DNA of 64,000 bases, taken from positions 62,001 to 126,000 of the forward strand of contig NZ_CP133089.1 in the NCBI RefSeq assembly GCF_030908405.1, written 5' to 3'. The translations under genes were made by a program, and so were the position numbers. Below, piece after piece: positions 35,993-45,557 of the stretch. This stretch comes from Aminobacterium sp. MB27-C1. Lineage in GTDB: Bacteria > Synergistota > Synergistia > Synergistales > Aminobacteriaceae. The notes under the pieces are model-generated. The model saw only the letters and a list, made by a program, of their open reading frames with translations. It did no database searches and was not told where the DNA came from. The first letter of the stretch is position 1. Each line of letters begins with the position of its first letter.

Positions 35993-37303
35993 TTAGCAGG
36001 CAGTACGAGAAGCCATAATATCGAGAATGATTCTATCTACGTCTCTCATCCCTTTGGCATTGACGGCAACAACGTTGGCGACAGTATCTTCAATCTTTTC
36101 GTTAATAACACCCTGGCTCATTTCGATATGATGACCATTCATAACGAGCTCAGCTGCTTGAACAGCTTCGAAAGCGCCTGTTCCAACTTTTAATGCACAT
36201 GTTTCTTTAGCTCCGTCGCAGAGCATTCCGACGAGGTTTCCAAGAACAAGTTCCATGGCTTTGGCTGCTTGAACCTCAGAGCCACCCATAAGATGCACGA
36301 GACCTCCAGCTGCACCGGCACCGGCTGCAACGGCACAACCGCAAACAGGACTCAAACGGCCCATTCTGCTCTTTACAAAGCTGGTGCAAAGATGGCTGTA
36401 AATGATTCCTTCAGCAATCTCTCTATCACTTTTTCCTAACTCACGTCCCAAAATATAGATGGGAAGAATGGCAGTAATTCCGTGGTTTCCACTTCCTGCA
36501 CTGCTCATGACAGGGTAGGGGGCTCCGGCCATACGAGCGTCGGAGGCAGCAGCACTGATAGCACGAATTTTAAGGGAGTGATCCATTGTTTTCCAATCAG
36601 CGGCTGATTTCCTCAGAGTTTTGCCTACCTCTAAACCTTGCATTTGATTCTCATCAAAGCCTTGTTCAGCAATCGTCATGTTCATCTCTGCTCCCTTGAG
36701 AGCGTAAGCAACATCTTCATCATCCATTTCTTGAACAAGAGCAACAACAGAGGAAAAGGGCATCTGAGATATTTCCTGGGCAGCGGAAAGTTCTTTTTTA
36801 GTTTCTGCTTTATCAGTAGAATTGTTTGACTTGGTAGAGAAAACCACATCATTATTAAGTGTTACCTCTACAATGCCCGTATGACTGCCTTCAATAGTAC
36901 ATGTTGCAGTTGTATCTTTGCTCTTTACATCGGCTTTTACATAGATTCCATTTCGGTCAGGGTCAGGAAGAACCTGTACCTTCCCATCAGAAACCATTTT
37001 CTGAGCGTTCTGAACGTCGTTCTCTGTGGAATTTTTAAGAACCTCAAGGCCCAAAGCGCTTTTGCCACAAAGAGCAGCTAGAGCGGCCGCTATGGTGTTT
37101 CCTCGAAGTCCGTTTGTTCCCGGAATGCCTACAGACATTCCGTTTTTAAAAATGTTACCGCTGACCAATACTTTAATAGAATCCACGGGAGCGTTATGTA
37201 ACTCTTCCGTAGCCCGAGCGACAGCCAAAGCCACCGCACCGGGCTCAGTACACCCTAATGCAGGTTTAACCTCTTCTTTGAGAAATTTTTTGAGTGATAT
37301 CAT
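35993..37303 (-). CDS. CyuA/UPF0597-family Fe-S lyase (L-cysteine desulfidase or serine dehydratase-like)
   Basis: A 436-residue protein of the UPF0597/CdsB family, related to the alpha domain of bacterial L-serine dehydratase. Characteristic segments: PALGCTEPGAVALAVARA at the N-terminus, SVGIPGTNGLRG, AASDARMAGAPYPVMSSAGSGNHGIT, and Cys-bearing segments GRLSPVCGCAVAAGAGAAGG and GMLCDGAKETCALKVG that likely ligate a [4Fe-4S] cluster. Members eliminate H2S or water from cysteine, serine or related amino acids. ATG 37303 follows AGAAGGAG. Last gene of the minus-strand gntR-uroD-like-cyuA operon; a paralogue is at 51208. The exact substrate is open. Confidence 0.88.
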   Translation of the reverse strand: MISLKKFLKEEVKPALGCTEPGAVALAVARATEELHNAPVDSIKVLVSGNIFKNGMSVGIPGTNGLRGNTIAAALAALCGKSALGLEVLKNSTENDVQNAQKMVSDGKVQVLPDPDRNGIYVKADVKSKDTTATCTIEGSHTGIVEVTLNNDVVFSTKSNNSTDKAETKKELSAAQEISQMPFSSVVALVQEMDDEDVAYALKGAEMNMTIAEQGFDENQMQGLEVGKTLRKSAADWKTMDHSLKIRAISAAASDARMAGAPYPVMSSAGSGNHGITAILPIYILGRELGKSDREIAEGIIYSHLCTSFVKSRMGRLSPVCGCAVAAGAGAAGGLVHLMGGSEVQAAKAMELVLGNLVGMLCDGAKETCALKVGTGAFEAVQAAELVMNGHHIEMSQGVINEKIEDTVANVVAVNAKGMRDVDRIILDIMASRTAC

Positions 37304-37328
37304 ATGTAAACTCCTTCTCTCTGTAAAT

Positions 37329-38318
37329 TTATTTTGCTGTCTCTTCAACGAATTTTTTCAGAAGCATTAAGCGATCTTCTGGCGTATTAGGATCGACTAC
37401 GCATCCGGGAGTGAAGATTACAGCTTTACCGTTGTTATGCTTCCATGTATCCATAACCTGAGCACGAAGCTCTTCCTCTGTTCCGTTAGGGAGAGTATTT
37501 TTATGGCTTAAGCCACCGCAGAAGCAACGGTCGGTCTTTGTTCTGACATCGTTCATTGCAGGGCCATCATCTCTATCGTGCCAGTTGAAAGCCTGAACCG
37601 GATAGTCGAAAAGTTCTTCAAAATAGACATTCGTGCCGTGAATGTGGAGAACGTTAAACCACGACTTATCTTTGATCGCATTAAGAACTTCAAGATCATA
37701 CTTTTTCATAAACTCTTCAAGCTGGGCACTGTTCAAACGATCGTGGCTTGCCATCTGTGTTGCAAAGAATACGCCAGATGCACCATTTTCTACTGCTGCC
37801 AATGCGAACTCTTTAGTCGTTTCTGTAATAATTTCGAGTCCTTTATGAACTTTTTCGGGGCACTCCTCTAAATGTTTCTTTAATGTCTCTTCTCCGGCCA
37901 TCTTTACTACAGTTGTAAGAGGGCTGAAAACTGTCTGTATAATTGGCACCTGGCAATGAAGCTCTTCAAGAGCAATGCGCTGGGATTCAAGAACGATGGA
38001 GTATTCTCCAGAAGTTCCAGATCTCGGTGTGATTTTATCCCAATCTTCCGGTGTAGCGATGGGGAAGTTTGCAGCTACAGGCGGCTCTCCGAAGCCTTCA
38101 AATACCTTGAGATCAGATCCCCAGTCAACAGTGGAGAACATTCCGTAAGGCATATACTTAATAAAGTCAAGATCAAGCATTTCCTGATAATGAATGGAAA
38201 GTTCAGCCAATCTTCGTGGCATTCTGTCTTTGTTTGGGAAATGCCACCATAAGCTGTAGGGTAAACGATCAGTTTCTTTTCCAGCAATAGCGTGTTCAAT
38301 TCGTTCATGATGATTCAT
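37329..38318 (-). CDS. Uroporphyrinogen decarboxylase-family protein (probable methyltransferase)
   Basis: A 329-residue TIM-barrel protein of the UroD superfamily, closer to corrinoid methyltransferases (MtaA/MtbA group) than to haem-pathway HemE. N-terminus RIEHAIAGKETDRLPYSLWW; C-terminal features NVLHIHGTNV and FTPGCVVDPNTPEDRLMLL. In MtaA proteins zinc is held by His-x-Cys plus a later Cys; here the pair is His-x-His with the later Cys kept. No corrinoid protein is adjacent. ATG behind AAGGAGG; 25 bases before the lyase gene, so co-transcribed. Role unknown; it may demethylate a methylated amino acid before the lyase acts. Confidence 0.83.
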   Translation of the reverse strand: MNHHERIEHAIAGKETDRLPYSLWWHFPNKDRMPRRLAELSIHYQEMLDLDFIKYMPYGMFSTVDWGSDLKVFEGFGEPPVAANFPIATPEDWDKITPRSGTSGEYSIVLESQRIALEELHCQVPIIQTVFSPLTTVVKMAGEETLKKHLEECPEKVHKGLEIITETTKEFALAAVENGASGVFFATQMASHDRLNSAQLEEFMKKYDLEVLNAIKDKSWFNVLHIHGTNVYFEELFDYPVQAFNWHDRDDGPAMNDVRTKTDRCFCGGLSHKNTLPNGTEEELRAQVMDTWKHNNGKAVIFTPGCVVDPNTPEDRLMLLKKFVEETAK

Positions 38319-38383
38319 TGATAGGATCCTCCTTGATAGTAAAGAGATTTAGCATAGAAAATGTATGCCTCCACAAAATTCAC

Positions 38384-39058
38384 TTATCGCGTTAAATATT
38401 GAATTATGTGATTTTCTGCATTCTTTAAGTGTGCCTTTAGCAGAGATACCGCTTTTTCAATATCTCGATTACGTAATGCCGCAATGAGCTGCCTATGAGC
38501 TTCAAGAGATTCAGATTGAAAACTAAGAGTTCTCAGATAAATGCGAATATAACGATCAACGTTTTGGTTTAAAGATTCAATCATTGCTAGAAGGCGTGGT
38601 CTTTTGGCATAAAGATAGAGGAAAGAGTGAAATTTCCAGTTTTGATCACTCCAATTTGCAGAATCCTTTTCTGAATCAGCCTCTTCTATAAGTTGTTCAG
38701 CTTCATCAAGAACTTCATCTGTAAGCTGGGGAAAGGCAAAACGCAGGGCTTCAGATTCCAGAATAAAACGAATTTCAAAAATTTCTCTGGCTTCATCAGG
38801 GGAAAGAGTAGATACGATAGCTCCTTTATAAGGATAAAAGGTAACAAGCCCCTCTGTTTCCAGTTGCATTAAGGCTTCTCGAACGGGAATGCGACTTACT
38901 CCGAGCTGGAAGGCAATTTCATCTTGGCGCAACTGTTGTCCACTCTCAAAATAGCCTCTCATAATGGCATCCCTAATGCTCTCTAACACCTTTTGTTTTA
39001 TTGTTTTTTCTCCATCAGAGCTGATAGGGCTTAATTGGGCTAAAGACAAAAAACCCAC
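38384..39058 (-). CDS. GntR-family (FCD) transcriptional regulator
   Basis: A 224-residue regulator: winged helix at about 18-85 (IAFQLGVSRIPVREALMQLETEGLV), FCD domain after 90 (FEIRFILESEALRFAFPQL, KFHSFLYLYAKRPRL). It precedes the UroD-like and lyase genes by 65 bases and diverges from the amino acid ABC operon at 39310, so it may control either or both. The start is uncertain: GTG at 39058 sits very close to GGAAGG, and the in-frame TTG at 39049 has better spacing. The 250-base region 39059-39309 is AT-rich, with no gene and no clear operator. Confidence 0.9.
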   Translation of the reverse strand: MGFLSLAQLSPISSDGEKTIKQKVLESIRDAIMRGYFESGQQLRQDEIAFQLGVSRIPVREALMQLETEGLVTFYPYKGAIVSTLSPDEAREIFEIRFILESEALRFAFPQLTDEVLDEAEQLIEEADSEKDSANWSDQNWKFHSFLYLYAKRPRLLAMIESLNQNVDRYIRIYLRTLSFQSESLEAHRQLIAALRNRDIEKAVSLLKAHLKNAENHIIQYLTR

Positions 39059-39309
39059 CTTCCTTCTTTATTTTTAATTGGTAATCTAGTGGATCAATTA
39101 TTTTATACGATATTTTATATTATATTTTATCCCAACTATACTAGAGATTATAGAGATGTCAATTAAAAATTTTTATTCGATGATGGGTACCTTTTTAGAG
39201 TAGGTCATAAATAATTAGAAGGGGGCTTTTGTTTTATAGTTATAGATATTATAATGCTAAGGCATAATTACATGTGGTATGCAATATATTTTCACAGGAG
39301 GGATTTATA

Positions 39310-40110
39310 GTGCGCGTCTCAACAAAATGTACATTCTTTCTTACTTTAATTGCGGTTTTAGCATCTCTTTTCTTCGTGGTTGGTTGTAATCAAGCTTCTG
39401 CACAATCTTCGCTACAGGGAAAGACCATTATTGTAGGAACATCAGGAGCTTATGCCCCATGGACATTTACGAAAGTTGGAAAGTTACAGGGGTTTGAAAT
39501 TGATGTATGGGAAGAAATGGCTAGAAGAAATGGTTTTAAAGTCGAGTACAAATTAGCAAAGTTTAGCGGTCTTCTTGGAATGTTGAATGCTGGACAAATT
39601 GATACGATTGCACACCAGATGTCAATTACAGAGAAGCGAAAAGAGCTTTATGATTTTACGGAACCGTATGCATATAGCTATTATGATTTTTCGGTGAAAA
39701 AAGATAGTTCAATAAAAACGGTTGACGATCTCAAAGGGAAAAAAATTGGCTGCTGGCTTGGAGGAAACGGAGAAGCTACTCTGCGTCAGGTCAATAAAGA
39801 CTACAACTTGAATCTGGATATAAAAACTTATGATGGAGCTCCTATAGAAAAAGAAACTGAGCTTGGTCGAGTAGATGCCTGCTGGCAGGGAGAGATAAAA
39901 ACAAAGACAATCATTGAACAAGAAAATCTTGATCTCAGATTGCTTGGTCAAAGACTCACTTTTGAAGTTAATGCCTATCCCTTTACAAAAAAGGCTGAAA
40001 ATAAGGCTCTTTTAGAGCAGATCAGCAAGACGATTCATGAAATGCACGAAGATGGAACGTTGAGTGCCCTTTCTGAAAAGTGGTTTGGTCTTGATACGAC
40101 GAAAAATTAA
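39310..40110 (+). CDS. Polar amino acid ABC transporter, binding lipoprotein (SBP_bac_3)
   Basis: A 266-residue family-3 binding protein. A lipoprotein signal ends at VVGC (Cys near residue 26). Mature protein: KTIIVGTSGAYAPWTF, GKLQGFEIDVWEEMARR, the characteristic AHQMSITEKRKELYDFTEPY, and DDLKGKKIGCWLGG. Ligand likely a polar amino acid. The GTG at 39310 is chosen because AGGAGGG precedes it. First gene of an importer operon; a terminator-like attenuator follows. Confidence 0.92.
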   Translation: MRVSTKCTFFLTLIAVLASLFFVVGCNQASAQSSLQGKTIIVGTSGAYAPWTFTKVGKLQGFEIDVWEEMARRNGFKVEYKLAKFSGLLGMLNAGQIDTIAHQMSITEKRKELYDFTEPYAYSYYDFSVKKDSSIKTVDDLKGKKIGCWLGGNGEATLRQVNKDYNLNLDIKTYDGAPIEKETELGRVDACWQGEIKTKTIIEQENLDLRLLGQRLTFEVNAYPFTKKAENKALLEQISKTIHEMHEDGTLSALSEKWFGLDTTKN

Positions 40111-40135
40111 AAGAGAGAGGCAAAAATAATAGAAT

Positions 40136-40174
40136 CAAAAAGACCCATCATCTTTTTCTGCATGGGTCTTTTTG
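40136..40174 (+). terminator. Attenuator between binding-protein and permease genes
   Basis: Perfect 13-bp stem (CAAAAAGACCCAT / ATGGGTCTTTTTG) with a 13-base loop, ending in a T-run. It lies inside the operon, 26 bases after the binding-protein stop, and should reduce downstream transcription. Confidence 0.8.
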
Positions 40175-40204
40175 TTGCTTTTGTAAAGATTGGAGGTTCC
40201 ACTA

Positions 40205-40873
40205 TTGCCTGGGTTCGATATAGATTTTGCGGTCATGCTCTTTCCTCTCATGCTCAAATATCTCAAAGTAACCTTATTGCTTTCTATAGGGGCTGCTTTT
40301 TGGGGTATTTTAGCGGCAGTCTTCATTGCGCTGTGTATTGATTTAAAGGTAAAGTTACTGGCCCCTTTCGTAAAAGTTTATGTCTCTTTTTTTAGAGGTA
40401 CCCCGCTCATAGCTCAATTGTTTTTGATGTATTTTGGATTCGTGCAAGTTATCCCAAGTTTCAAAAATATGTCTTCTTTTACGGCAGCGTTGATTGTCTT
40501 GAGTTTAAATGCAGCGGCTTTTATGTCTGAAACAATACGAGGTTCCATATCCTCGGTCAATAAAGGACAAATGGAGGCCTGTGTTTCTGTAGGAATGTCA
40601 TATTTGCAAGCGATGCGAAGAGTTATTCTCCCTCAGGCAACACGAGTCGCGATTCCGGCTCTTTTTAATAGTTTTATTAGCATAGTAAAAAATTCATCTT
40701 TGGCTTTTACCATAGGTGTTACGGAAATGATAGCTGTTGCCCAGCTAGAAGCGGCGTCAAGTTATAGATATTTAGAAGCTTTTATTGATATTGCTGTTGT
40801 TTATTGGGCATTAACGCTTGTTTTAGGAAAGGTGCAACAACGTATTGAACGAAATTTAAGTGTTCAAAATTAA
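40205..40873 (+). CDS. Polar amino acid ABC transporter permease (HisM/GlnP-like)
   Basis: A 222-residue permease of the polar amino acid group: FFRGTPLIAQLFLMYFG and the family EAA loop QMEACVSVGMSYLQAMRRVILPQATRVAIPA. Start: TTG 40205, with TGGAGG 8 bases upstream; the TTG at 40190 overlaps this site. Forms a homodimer or pairs with itself, as only one permease gene is present. Confidence 0.9.
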   Translation: MPGFDIDFAVMLFPLMLKYLKVTLLLSIGAAFWGILAAVFIALCIDLKVKLLAPFVKVYVSFFRGTPLIAQLFLMYFGFVQVIPSFKNMSSFTAALIVLSLNAAAFMSETIRGSISSVNKGQMEACVSVGMSYLQAMRRVILPQATRVAIPALFNSFISIVKNSSLAFTIGVTEMIAVAQLEAASSYRYLEAFIDIAVVYWALTLVLGKVQQRIERNLSVQN

Positions 40874-40892
40874 GATTTAGGTGGTTTGTCAA

Positions 40893-41630
40893 ATGATAGA
40901 AATTAAGAGTTTATATAAAAGTTTTGGAGATCTGAAAGTTTTAAAAGACATCAACCTCAATGTTAAAAAAGGAGAAATAGTTGCAATTATAGGCCCTTCC
41001 GGAACTGGAAAATCAACATTACTAAGATGTATAAATTTTTTGGAGGAAGCAGATAAGGGAAAAATTCGAATAGGTGCCATTGAGGTGGATGTAGAAAAGG
41101 CGGCAAAGAAAGAGATAAGGGAACTTCGCCAACAGACAGCGATGGTATTTCAATCCTTCAACCTCTTTAATAATAAAACTGTTTTGGAAAATATCATAGA
41201 AGCCTTAATTATAGTGAAGAAAGAAAACAAGAATCAGGCAGTTGAAAAAGGACTTCAGATTTTAGAGAAAATCGGACTTAAGGATAAAGCAGATTCATAT
41301 CCATCCAAACTCTCTGGCGGTCAGCAACAACGTGTAGGTATAGGTAGGGCTATTGCGCTTAACCCTAAGGTTATTTTATTTGATGAGCCTACTTCCGCCC
41401 TTGATCCGGAGCTTGTCGGAGAAGTCCTTGACCTTATTCGCGAGCTTGCTCATGAGCATATGACCATGATGATTGTTACTCATGAAATTGCCTTTGCCAA
41501 AGAAGTGGCCGACACGGTAGTTTTTATGGACGAGGGAAGGATTGTTGAAACTGGCAGTCCTAAAGAGATATTTGCATCTCCTAAAAATCAGAGAACAGAG
41601 CAATTTTTGAGCCGTTTTACGAAGCAATAA
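40893..41630 (+). CDS. glnQ: Polar amino acid ABC transporter ATPase (GlnQ-like)
   Basis: A 245-residue ATPase: Walker [16 protein letters not shown]-loop MVFQSFNLF, signature [16 protein letters not shown], Walker [16 protein letters not shown], switch His [17 protein letters not shown] 40893 follows AGGTGG. Completes the importer at 39310-41630. The gene symbol denotes family resemblance only; the transported amino acid is unknown. The Tm-1-like gene follows after 88 bases in the same direction with no terminator visible. Confidence 0.93.
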   Translation: MIEIKSLYKSFGDLKVLKDINLNVKKGEIVAIIGPSGTGKSTLLRCINFLEEADKGKIRIGAIEVDVEKAAKKEIRELRQQTAMVFQSFNLFNNKTVLENIIEALIIVKKENKNQAVEKGLQILEKIGLKDKADSYPSKLSGGQQQRVGIGRAIALNPKVILFDEPTSALDPELVGEVLDLIRELAHEHMTMMIVTHEIAFAKEVADTVVFMDEGRIVETGSPKEIFASPKNQRTEQFLSRFTKQ

Positions 41631-41718
41631 CAGAGCAAGTATACTTTCTCTCTTCAGTATGGCGACATTATTTTTTGTATAATTAAAGAGTCAATCATGA
41701 TAGTAGAGGAGGGGAATG

Positions 41719-42915
41719 ATGAAAAAGGTTTATGTTGTCGGAACATGCGACACAAAATCCAGCGAATTGCTTTATGTGCGAGATCTTATTCGTTCAGAGG
41801 GTATCGACGCTTTTCTTGTAGATGTTGCCACTCGTCCACACTCCTTTAGCGCGGATATCTTAAACACTCAGGTCGCTTCCCATCACCCCGATAATCCACA
41901 TTTTCTTGGCTCTATCACAGATCGAGGACAAGCCATTATAGCTATGTCACAGGCCTTGTCCGCTTTTCTTTCACAACAGAATGACATTGCAGGCGTTATT
42001 GGCCTTGGCGGTTCTGGAGGAACCTCTCTTATTACGGCAGGTATGAGAACTCTTCCAATTGGAGTTCCTAAACTTATGGTTTCTACTGTGGCGTCAGGCA
42101 ATGTGGCTCCTTATGTGGGGCCTAACGATATTTGCATGATGTACTCTGTAACCGATGTAGCTGGCCTCAATCGTATATCTCGTATAGTGCTTGGGAATGC
42201 TGCTCATGCTATTGCCGGTATGGCGAAAACAACGATCCCAGCGCCATCCATAGAACGTGAACCAGTAGGCATGACAATGTTTGGAGTGACCACTCCCTGT
42301 GTTGATATGATTCGTCACGAACTGGAAAAAGAATATGATTGTCTTGTATTTCATGCTACAGGAACGGGCGGTCAGTCTATGGAAAAGCTCATTGATTCTG
42401 GTATTCTCAAGAAAGTAATAGACGTGACTACAACTGAAGTTTGTGATCTTTTCATGGGCGGTGTTATGAGTGCTGGGGAAGATCGTTTCGGAGCAATTAT
42501 TCGAATGGCCATTCCCTATGTTGGTTCTGTAGGCGCCCTTGATATGGTTAATTTTGGTGCTTTAGAGACTGTTCCAGAGAAATATAAAAACCGCAATCTT
42601 TATGTTCATAATCCTCAGGTAACATTGATGAGAACTACTGCTGATGAGAATGCCCGGATGGGACGCTGGATCGGAGAAAAGCTTAACCACTGTTCAGGGC
42701 CTGTACGCTTTTTGTTGCCAGAAAAGGGTGTTTCGATGATTGACGCTCCAGGTCAGCCCTTCTATGATCCCGATGCGGATGCCGTTCTTTTCGAGGCTAT
42801 CGAAGAAACGGTGTATCAGACTGACATGCGCAAAGTTATCTGCTTACCCTATCATATTAACGACCCGGAATTTGCTCAGGCGCTGTTTCAGAATTTTAAG
42901 GAGGTTGCGAAATGA
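41719..42915 (+). CDS. Tm-1-like ATP-binding protein (UPF0261)
   Basis: A 398-residue UPF0261 protein: [19 protein letters not shown] at the N-terminus, [20 protein letters not shown] and [29 protein letters not shown], then ATTEV-like [17 protein letters not shown]. The family is named after the tomato Tm-1 resistance protein N-terminal domain; bacterial members are of unknown biochemical role and nearly always accompany the TIM-barrel partner found next. ATG 41719 has better spacing to GGAGGGG than the ATG three bases before. The stop overlaps the next start (ATGA). A TATAAT at 41678 may be its -10 box. Confidence 0.88.
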   Translation: MKKVYVVGTCDTKSSELLYVRDLIRSEGIDAFLVDVATRPHSFSADILNTQVASHHPDNPHFLGSITDRGQAIIAMSQALSAFLSQQNDIAGVIGLGGSGGTSLITAGMRTLPIGVPKLMVSTVASGNVAPYVGPNDICMMYSVTDVAGLNRISRIVLGNAAHAIAGMAKTTIPAPSIEREPVGMTMFGVTTPCVDMIRHELEKEYDCLVFHATGTGGQSMEKLIDSGILKKVIDVTTTEVCDLFMGGVMSAGEDRFGAIIRMAIPYVGSVGALDMVNFGALETVPEKYKNRNLYVHNPQVTLMRTTADENARMGRWIGEKLNHCSGPVRFLLPEKGVSMIDAPGQPFYDPDADAVLFEAIEETVYQTDMRKVICLPYHINDPEFAQALFQNFKEVAK

Positions 42916-43742
42916 CCTATAAAACACGATCTGAAATAATGTCATTTTTTAGAGAAAAAGTAAGTAAGAAAGAACCTATTATAGGCGGCGGTGCAGGAAC
43001 CGGCATCTCTGCCAAGTGGGAGGAAGCTGGCGGCATCGACCTCATTGTCATATATAATTCTGGCCGTTACAGAATGGCTGGAAGAGGTTCTCTTGCGGGG
43101 CTTCTAGCCTACGGAAATGCTAATGAGATTGTAAAAGAGATGGCCAGAGAAGTTATTCCTGTGGTGAAAAATACGCCAGTATTAGCTGGGATCAATGGAA
43201 CTGACCCTTTCGTAAAATGGGACTACTTTCTAAGTGAGTTGAGAGCTCTGGGATTCGCGGGAGTTCAGAATTTCCCTACCGTAGGTCTTATTGACGGAGT
43301 CTTCAGAGCGAACCTTGAAGAAACTGGAATGGGATATGCCCTCGAAGTTGAAGCTATTCGTATGGCACGAGAGATGGATTTACTTACAACTCCCTACGTT
43401 TTCAGTGTTGAAGATGCCATGGCCATGACTGAAGCTGGAGCCGATATTATCGTATGCCATATGGGACTCACCACAAAGGGTGGCATTGGAGCCCAGACAT
43501 CAAAAACGTTGGAAGAATGCGTGCCTCTTATTGATCAATGGGCAGAAGCGGCGAGAAGCGTTCGTAAAGATGTTATAGTCCTCTGCCACGGAGGCCCTAT
43601 CGCTATGCCAGAAGATGCTGAATATATTTTAAAACATTGTAAAGAGGTTAACGGGTTTTACGGCGCAAGCAGTATGGAACGTCTTCCAACTGAACAAGCC
43701 ATAAAAAAACAGACAGAACTTTTTAAAACAATAAAATATTAA
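42912..43742 (+). CDS. Phosphoenolpyruvate hydrolase-like TIM-barrel protein (Tm-1 partner)
   Basis: A 276-residue TIM-barrel protein of the PEP_hydrolase-like family. Features: [88 protein letters not shown] and VLCHGGPIA. Close homologues are annotated as signal-transduction or phosphoenolpyruvate hydrolase proteins, with little experimental support. The ATGA overlap with the UPF0261 gene implies a complex or sequential reaction. Its position behind an amino acid importer suggests a catabolic role. Confidence 0.87.
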   Translation: MTYKTRSEIMSFFREKVSKKEPIIGGGAGTGISAKWEEAGGIDLIVIYNSGRYRMAGRGSLAGLLAYGNANEIVKEMAREVIPVVKNTPVLAGINGTDPFVKWDYFLSELRALGFAGVQNFPTVGLIDGVFRANLEETGMGYALEVEAIRMAREMDLLTTPYVFSVEDAMAMTEAGADIIVCHMGLTTKGGIGAQTSKTLEECVPLIDQWAEAARSVRKDVIVLCHGGPIAMPEDAEYILKHCKEVNGFYGASSMERLPTEQAIKKQTELFKTIKY

Positions 43743-43760
43743 CTAACACCAATAAATACC

Positions 43761-43796
43761 AAAAAGCAGGGGAGACAAAAACCTCCCCTGCTTTTT
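43761..43796. terminator. Bidirectional terminator
   Basis: Perfect 14-bp stem (A-run, GCAGGGGAG paired with CTCCCCTGC, T-run) and 8-base loop between the Tm-1 operon and the convergent gntR gene; usable from both sides. Confidence 0.93.
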
Positions 43797-43812
43797 GTAT
43801 TTATCATAATTT

Positions 43813-44553
43813 TTAGTTCGGGTTTTTTATGCTTCCCAAAGTGTCTTTTTCGGTCTTTGTACGTTTTGATTTTTTATGAAGACGTTCCAGAATCTCATCT
43901 TGACCACGTGAAACGTGCCTATGAATAATTTCTCGCGCTTTTTCTGAATCCCGGTTTTTAATAGCTTGGCAAATTTCCATATTTTCTTTTCTATGTTGTT
44001 TTAAAGCTTCTGGACTAAAATTTTTAAAGATAAGCCTTTGTGTTGCCAGTTCATTTCTGATTGATTCCAAGAGCCTCAAAATGAAGCGATTCCCTGCCAT
44101 TTCAGCTAAAATATTATGAAACTTGTTGTGTATATCGGCATCTGGATTTTTTTCATTTTCAAGTAAGAGCTTTTCCAGCTTCTCTATCTCTTCTGATGTG
44201 GCGCGTTCCGCAGCCCAATAGGCAATCTGACCTTCCAGTAAAGATCGAGCTTCAACAAGTTCTTTTAAGGTCGATTCTTCAAAAAGATTCGCGACAAATT
44301 CCATATTAGCGATGTTACGAAGAGCGTTTAGCGATAAATACGTTCCGTCTCCAGGGTGTGCTTCTACAATTCCGGATAATTCCAATGCTTTCAATACTTC
44401 CCTGATGCAATTTCTACTTACGCCGAATGTTTTCGCGAGTGACTGTTCACCGGGTAGTTTCATCCCAGGTTCCCAAACGCCTTTTTTTATTGCCTCTATA
44501 ATTTGATTAAGAACATTCTCATGAAGTGTTGATTTACTTGCAGGCTTGAACAT
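43813..44553 (-). CDS. GntR-family (FadR/FCD) regulator, tandem copy 1
   Basis: A 246-residue regulator. Winged helix at about 8-75, including SLAKTFGVSRNCIREVLKAL and GDGTYLS, and an FCD ligand domain from about 85 (EARSLLEGQIAYWAAERA, FHNILAEMAGNRFIL). ATG 44553 is chosen because AAGGAGGACTTT precedes it. The protein is a close paralogue of the next gene upstream; their recognition helices are the same. Two genes in tandem, divergent from the TRAP/Grd operon at 45558, point to control of that operon. Confidence 0.92.
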   Translation of the reverse strand: MFKPASKSTLHENVLNQIIEAIKKGVWEPGMKLPGEQSLAKTFGVSRNCIREVLKALELSGIVEAHPGDGTYLSLNALRNIANMEFVANLFEESTLKELVEARSLLEGQIAYWAAERATSEEIEKLEKLLLENEKNPDADIHNKFHNILAEMAGNRFILRLLESIRNELATQRLIFKNFSPEALKQHRKENMEICQAIKNRDSEKAREIIHRHVSRGQDEILERLHKKSKRTKTEKDTLGSIKNPN

Positions 44554-44665
44554 AAAGTCCTCCTTGCTTGACATAAATTTCTCTAATTAAGTTTATACTA
44601 CATTGAACTCAATAAAGCGATTAAAACCTTAACTTATTCTACTACATAATAAAATATATTACTTT

Positions 44666-45370
44666 TTATACTTCTTTCCTTCTGCCTTCTCTCCTGTTTC
44701 TTTCTAATATTTCATTTTGTGAGCGGAGAAGGTGTTGAATCATAGCTTCCTGAGCTTTTTCAGGGGCTCTTTCTTTTATGGCCTGACAAATTTCCCAATG
44801 ATCTTTTTTAAATAGTTCTAATTCGGTAGATGGCCATGATTTAAAAACAATTCTTTGAGCAGAAACTTCTGTGCGAAGAGAATCGAGAAGACGCAACAGA
44901 AAAGGATTGCCTGCAATTTCTGCAAGGTAATTATGAAAGTGATAGTGAACTTCCACATTTGGTGTTTCTGGCTCCTCAACCAAGATGCGTTCGAGATTCA
45001 TTATTTCTTCATCGCTTGCACGTTGTGCTGCCCAGTAAGCGAGTTGTCCCTCCAACAATTGGCGAGCCTCTATAAGTTCCATAAGTGTGCTTTCTTCGAA
45101 AAGAGAAGCCACAAGATCCGAATTGGCAATGTTGCGCAGTGCATTTTCAGAAAGATAAGTTCCGTCACCAGCCCGCGCTTCTACTATTCCTGTAAGTTCA
45201 AGAGCTTTTAAAACTTCTCTAATGCAATTTCGGCTTACTTCAAAGGCGTTTGCCAGACTTTGTTCCCCAGGAAGTTTGCTTCCCGGTTCCCATTCATTTT
45301 CTTTTATTGCGGTAATCATTTGATTAAGTACATTTTGATGCAAAGTTGCTTTGTTAGCAGGTTTAAACAT
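44666..45370 (-). CDS. GntR-family (FadR/FCD) regulator, tandem copy 2
   Basis: A 234-residue paralogue of the regulator at 43813, with nearly the same DNA-binding domain (SLANAFEVSRNCIREVLKAL, GDGTYLSENALRNIAN) and a more diverged FCD domain (EARQLLEGQLAYWAAQRA, FHNYLAEIAGNPFLL). GGGGGTC lies before the ATG. Separated by about 110 AT-rich bases from copy 1, enough for its own promoter. Direct repeats in the 187-base divergent region toward 45558 are candidate operators. Confidence 0.92.
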   Translation of the reverse strand: MFKPANKATLHQNVLNQMITAIKENEWEPGSKLPGEQSLANAFEVSRNCIREVLKALELTGIVEARAGDGTYLSENALRNIANSDLVASLFEESTLMELIEARQLLEGQLAYWAAQRASDEEIMNLERILVEEPETPNVEVHYHFHNYLAEIAGNPFLLRLLDSLRTEVSAQRIVFKSWPSTELELFKKDHWEICQAIKERAPEKAQEAMIQHLLRSQNEILERNRREGRRKEV

Positions 45371-45424
45371 AGGGACCCCCTGTATTCAATACAATTTATT
45401 TCTAAATTTTTTATTTTTTCTATA

Positions 45425-45472
45425 TTGACGTTATTAAATGACTGTGATAATGTTCAATTGTTCAACAGCAGT
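45425..45472 (+). promoter_or_regulatory. Candidate promoter and direct repeats of the Grd/TRAP operon
   Basis: TTGACG at 45425 and an extended -10-like TGTGATAAT ending near 45450 are followed by two copies of TGTTCAA one base apart. The repeats could be operators for the divergent GntR pair. The -35/-10 spacing is short, so this is tentative. Nothing else clear lies in 45371-45557. Confidence 0.35.
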
Positions 45473-45557
45473 GCAGAAGAACATTGTTACTATACGGCAC
45501 CTTTTACAATCAGTAAAGCAAAAATATCATTAAACTACAATGAAGGGGGAAGACTCT

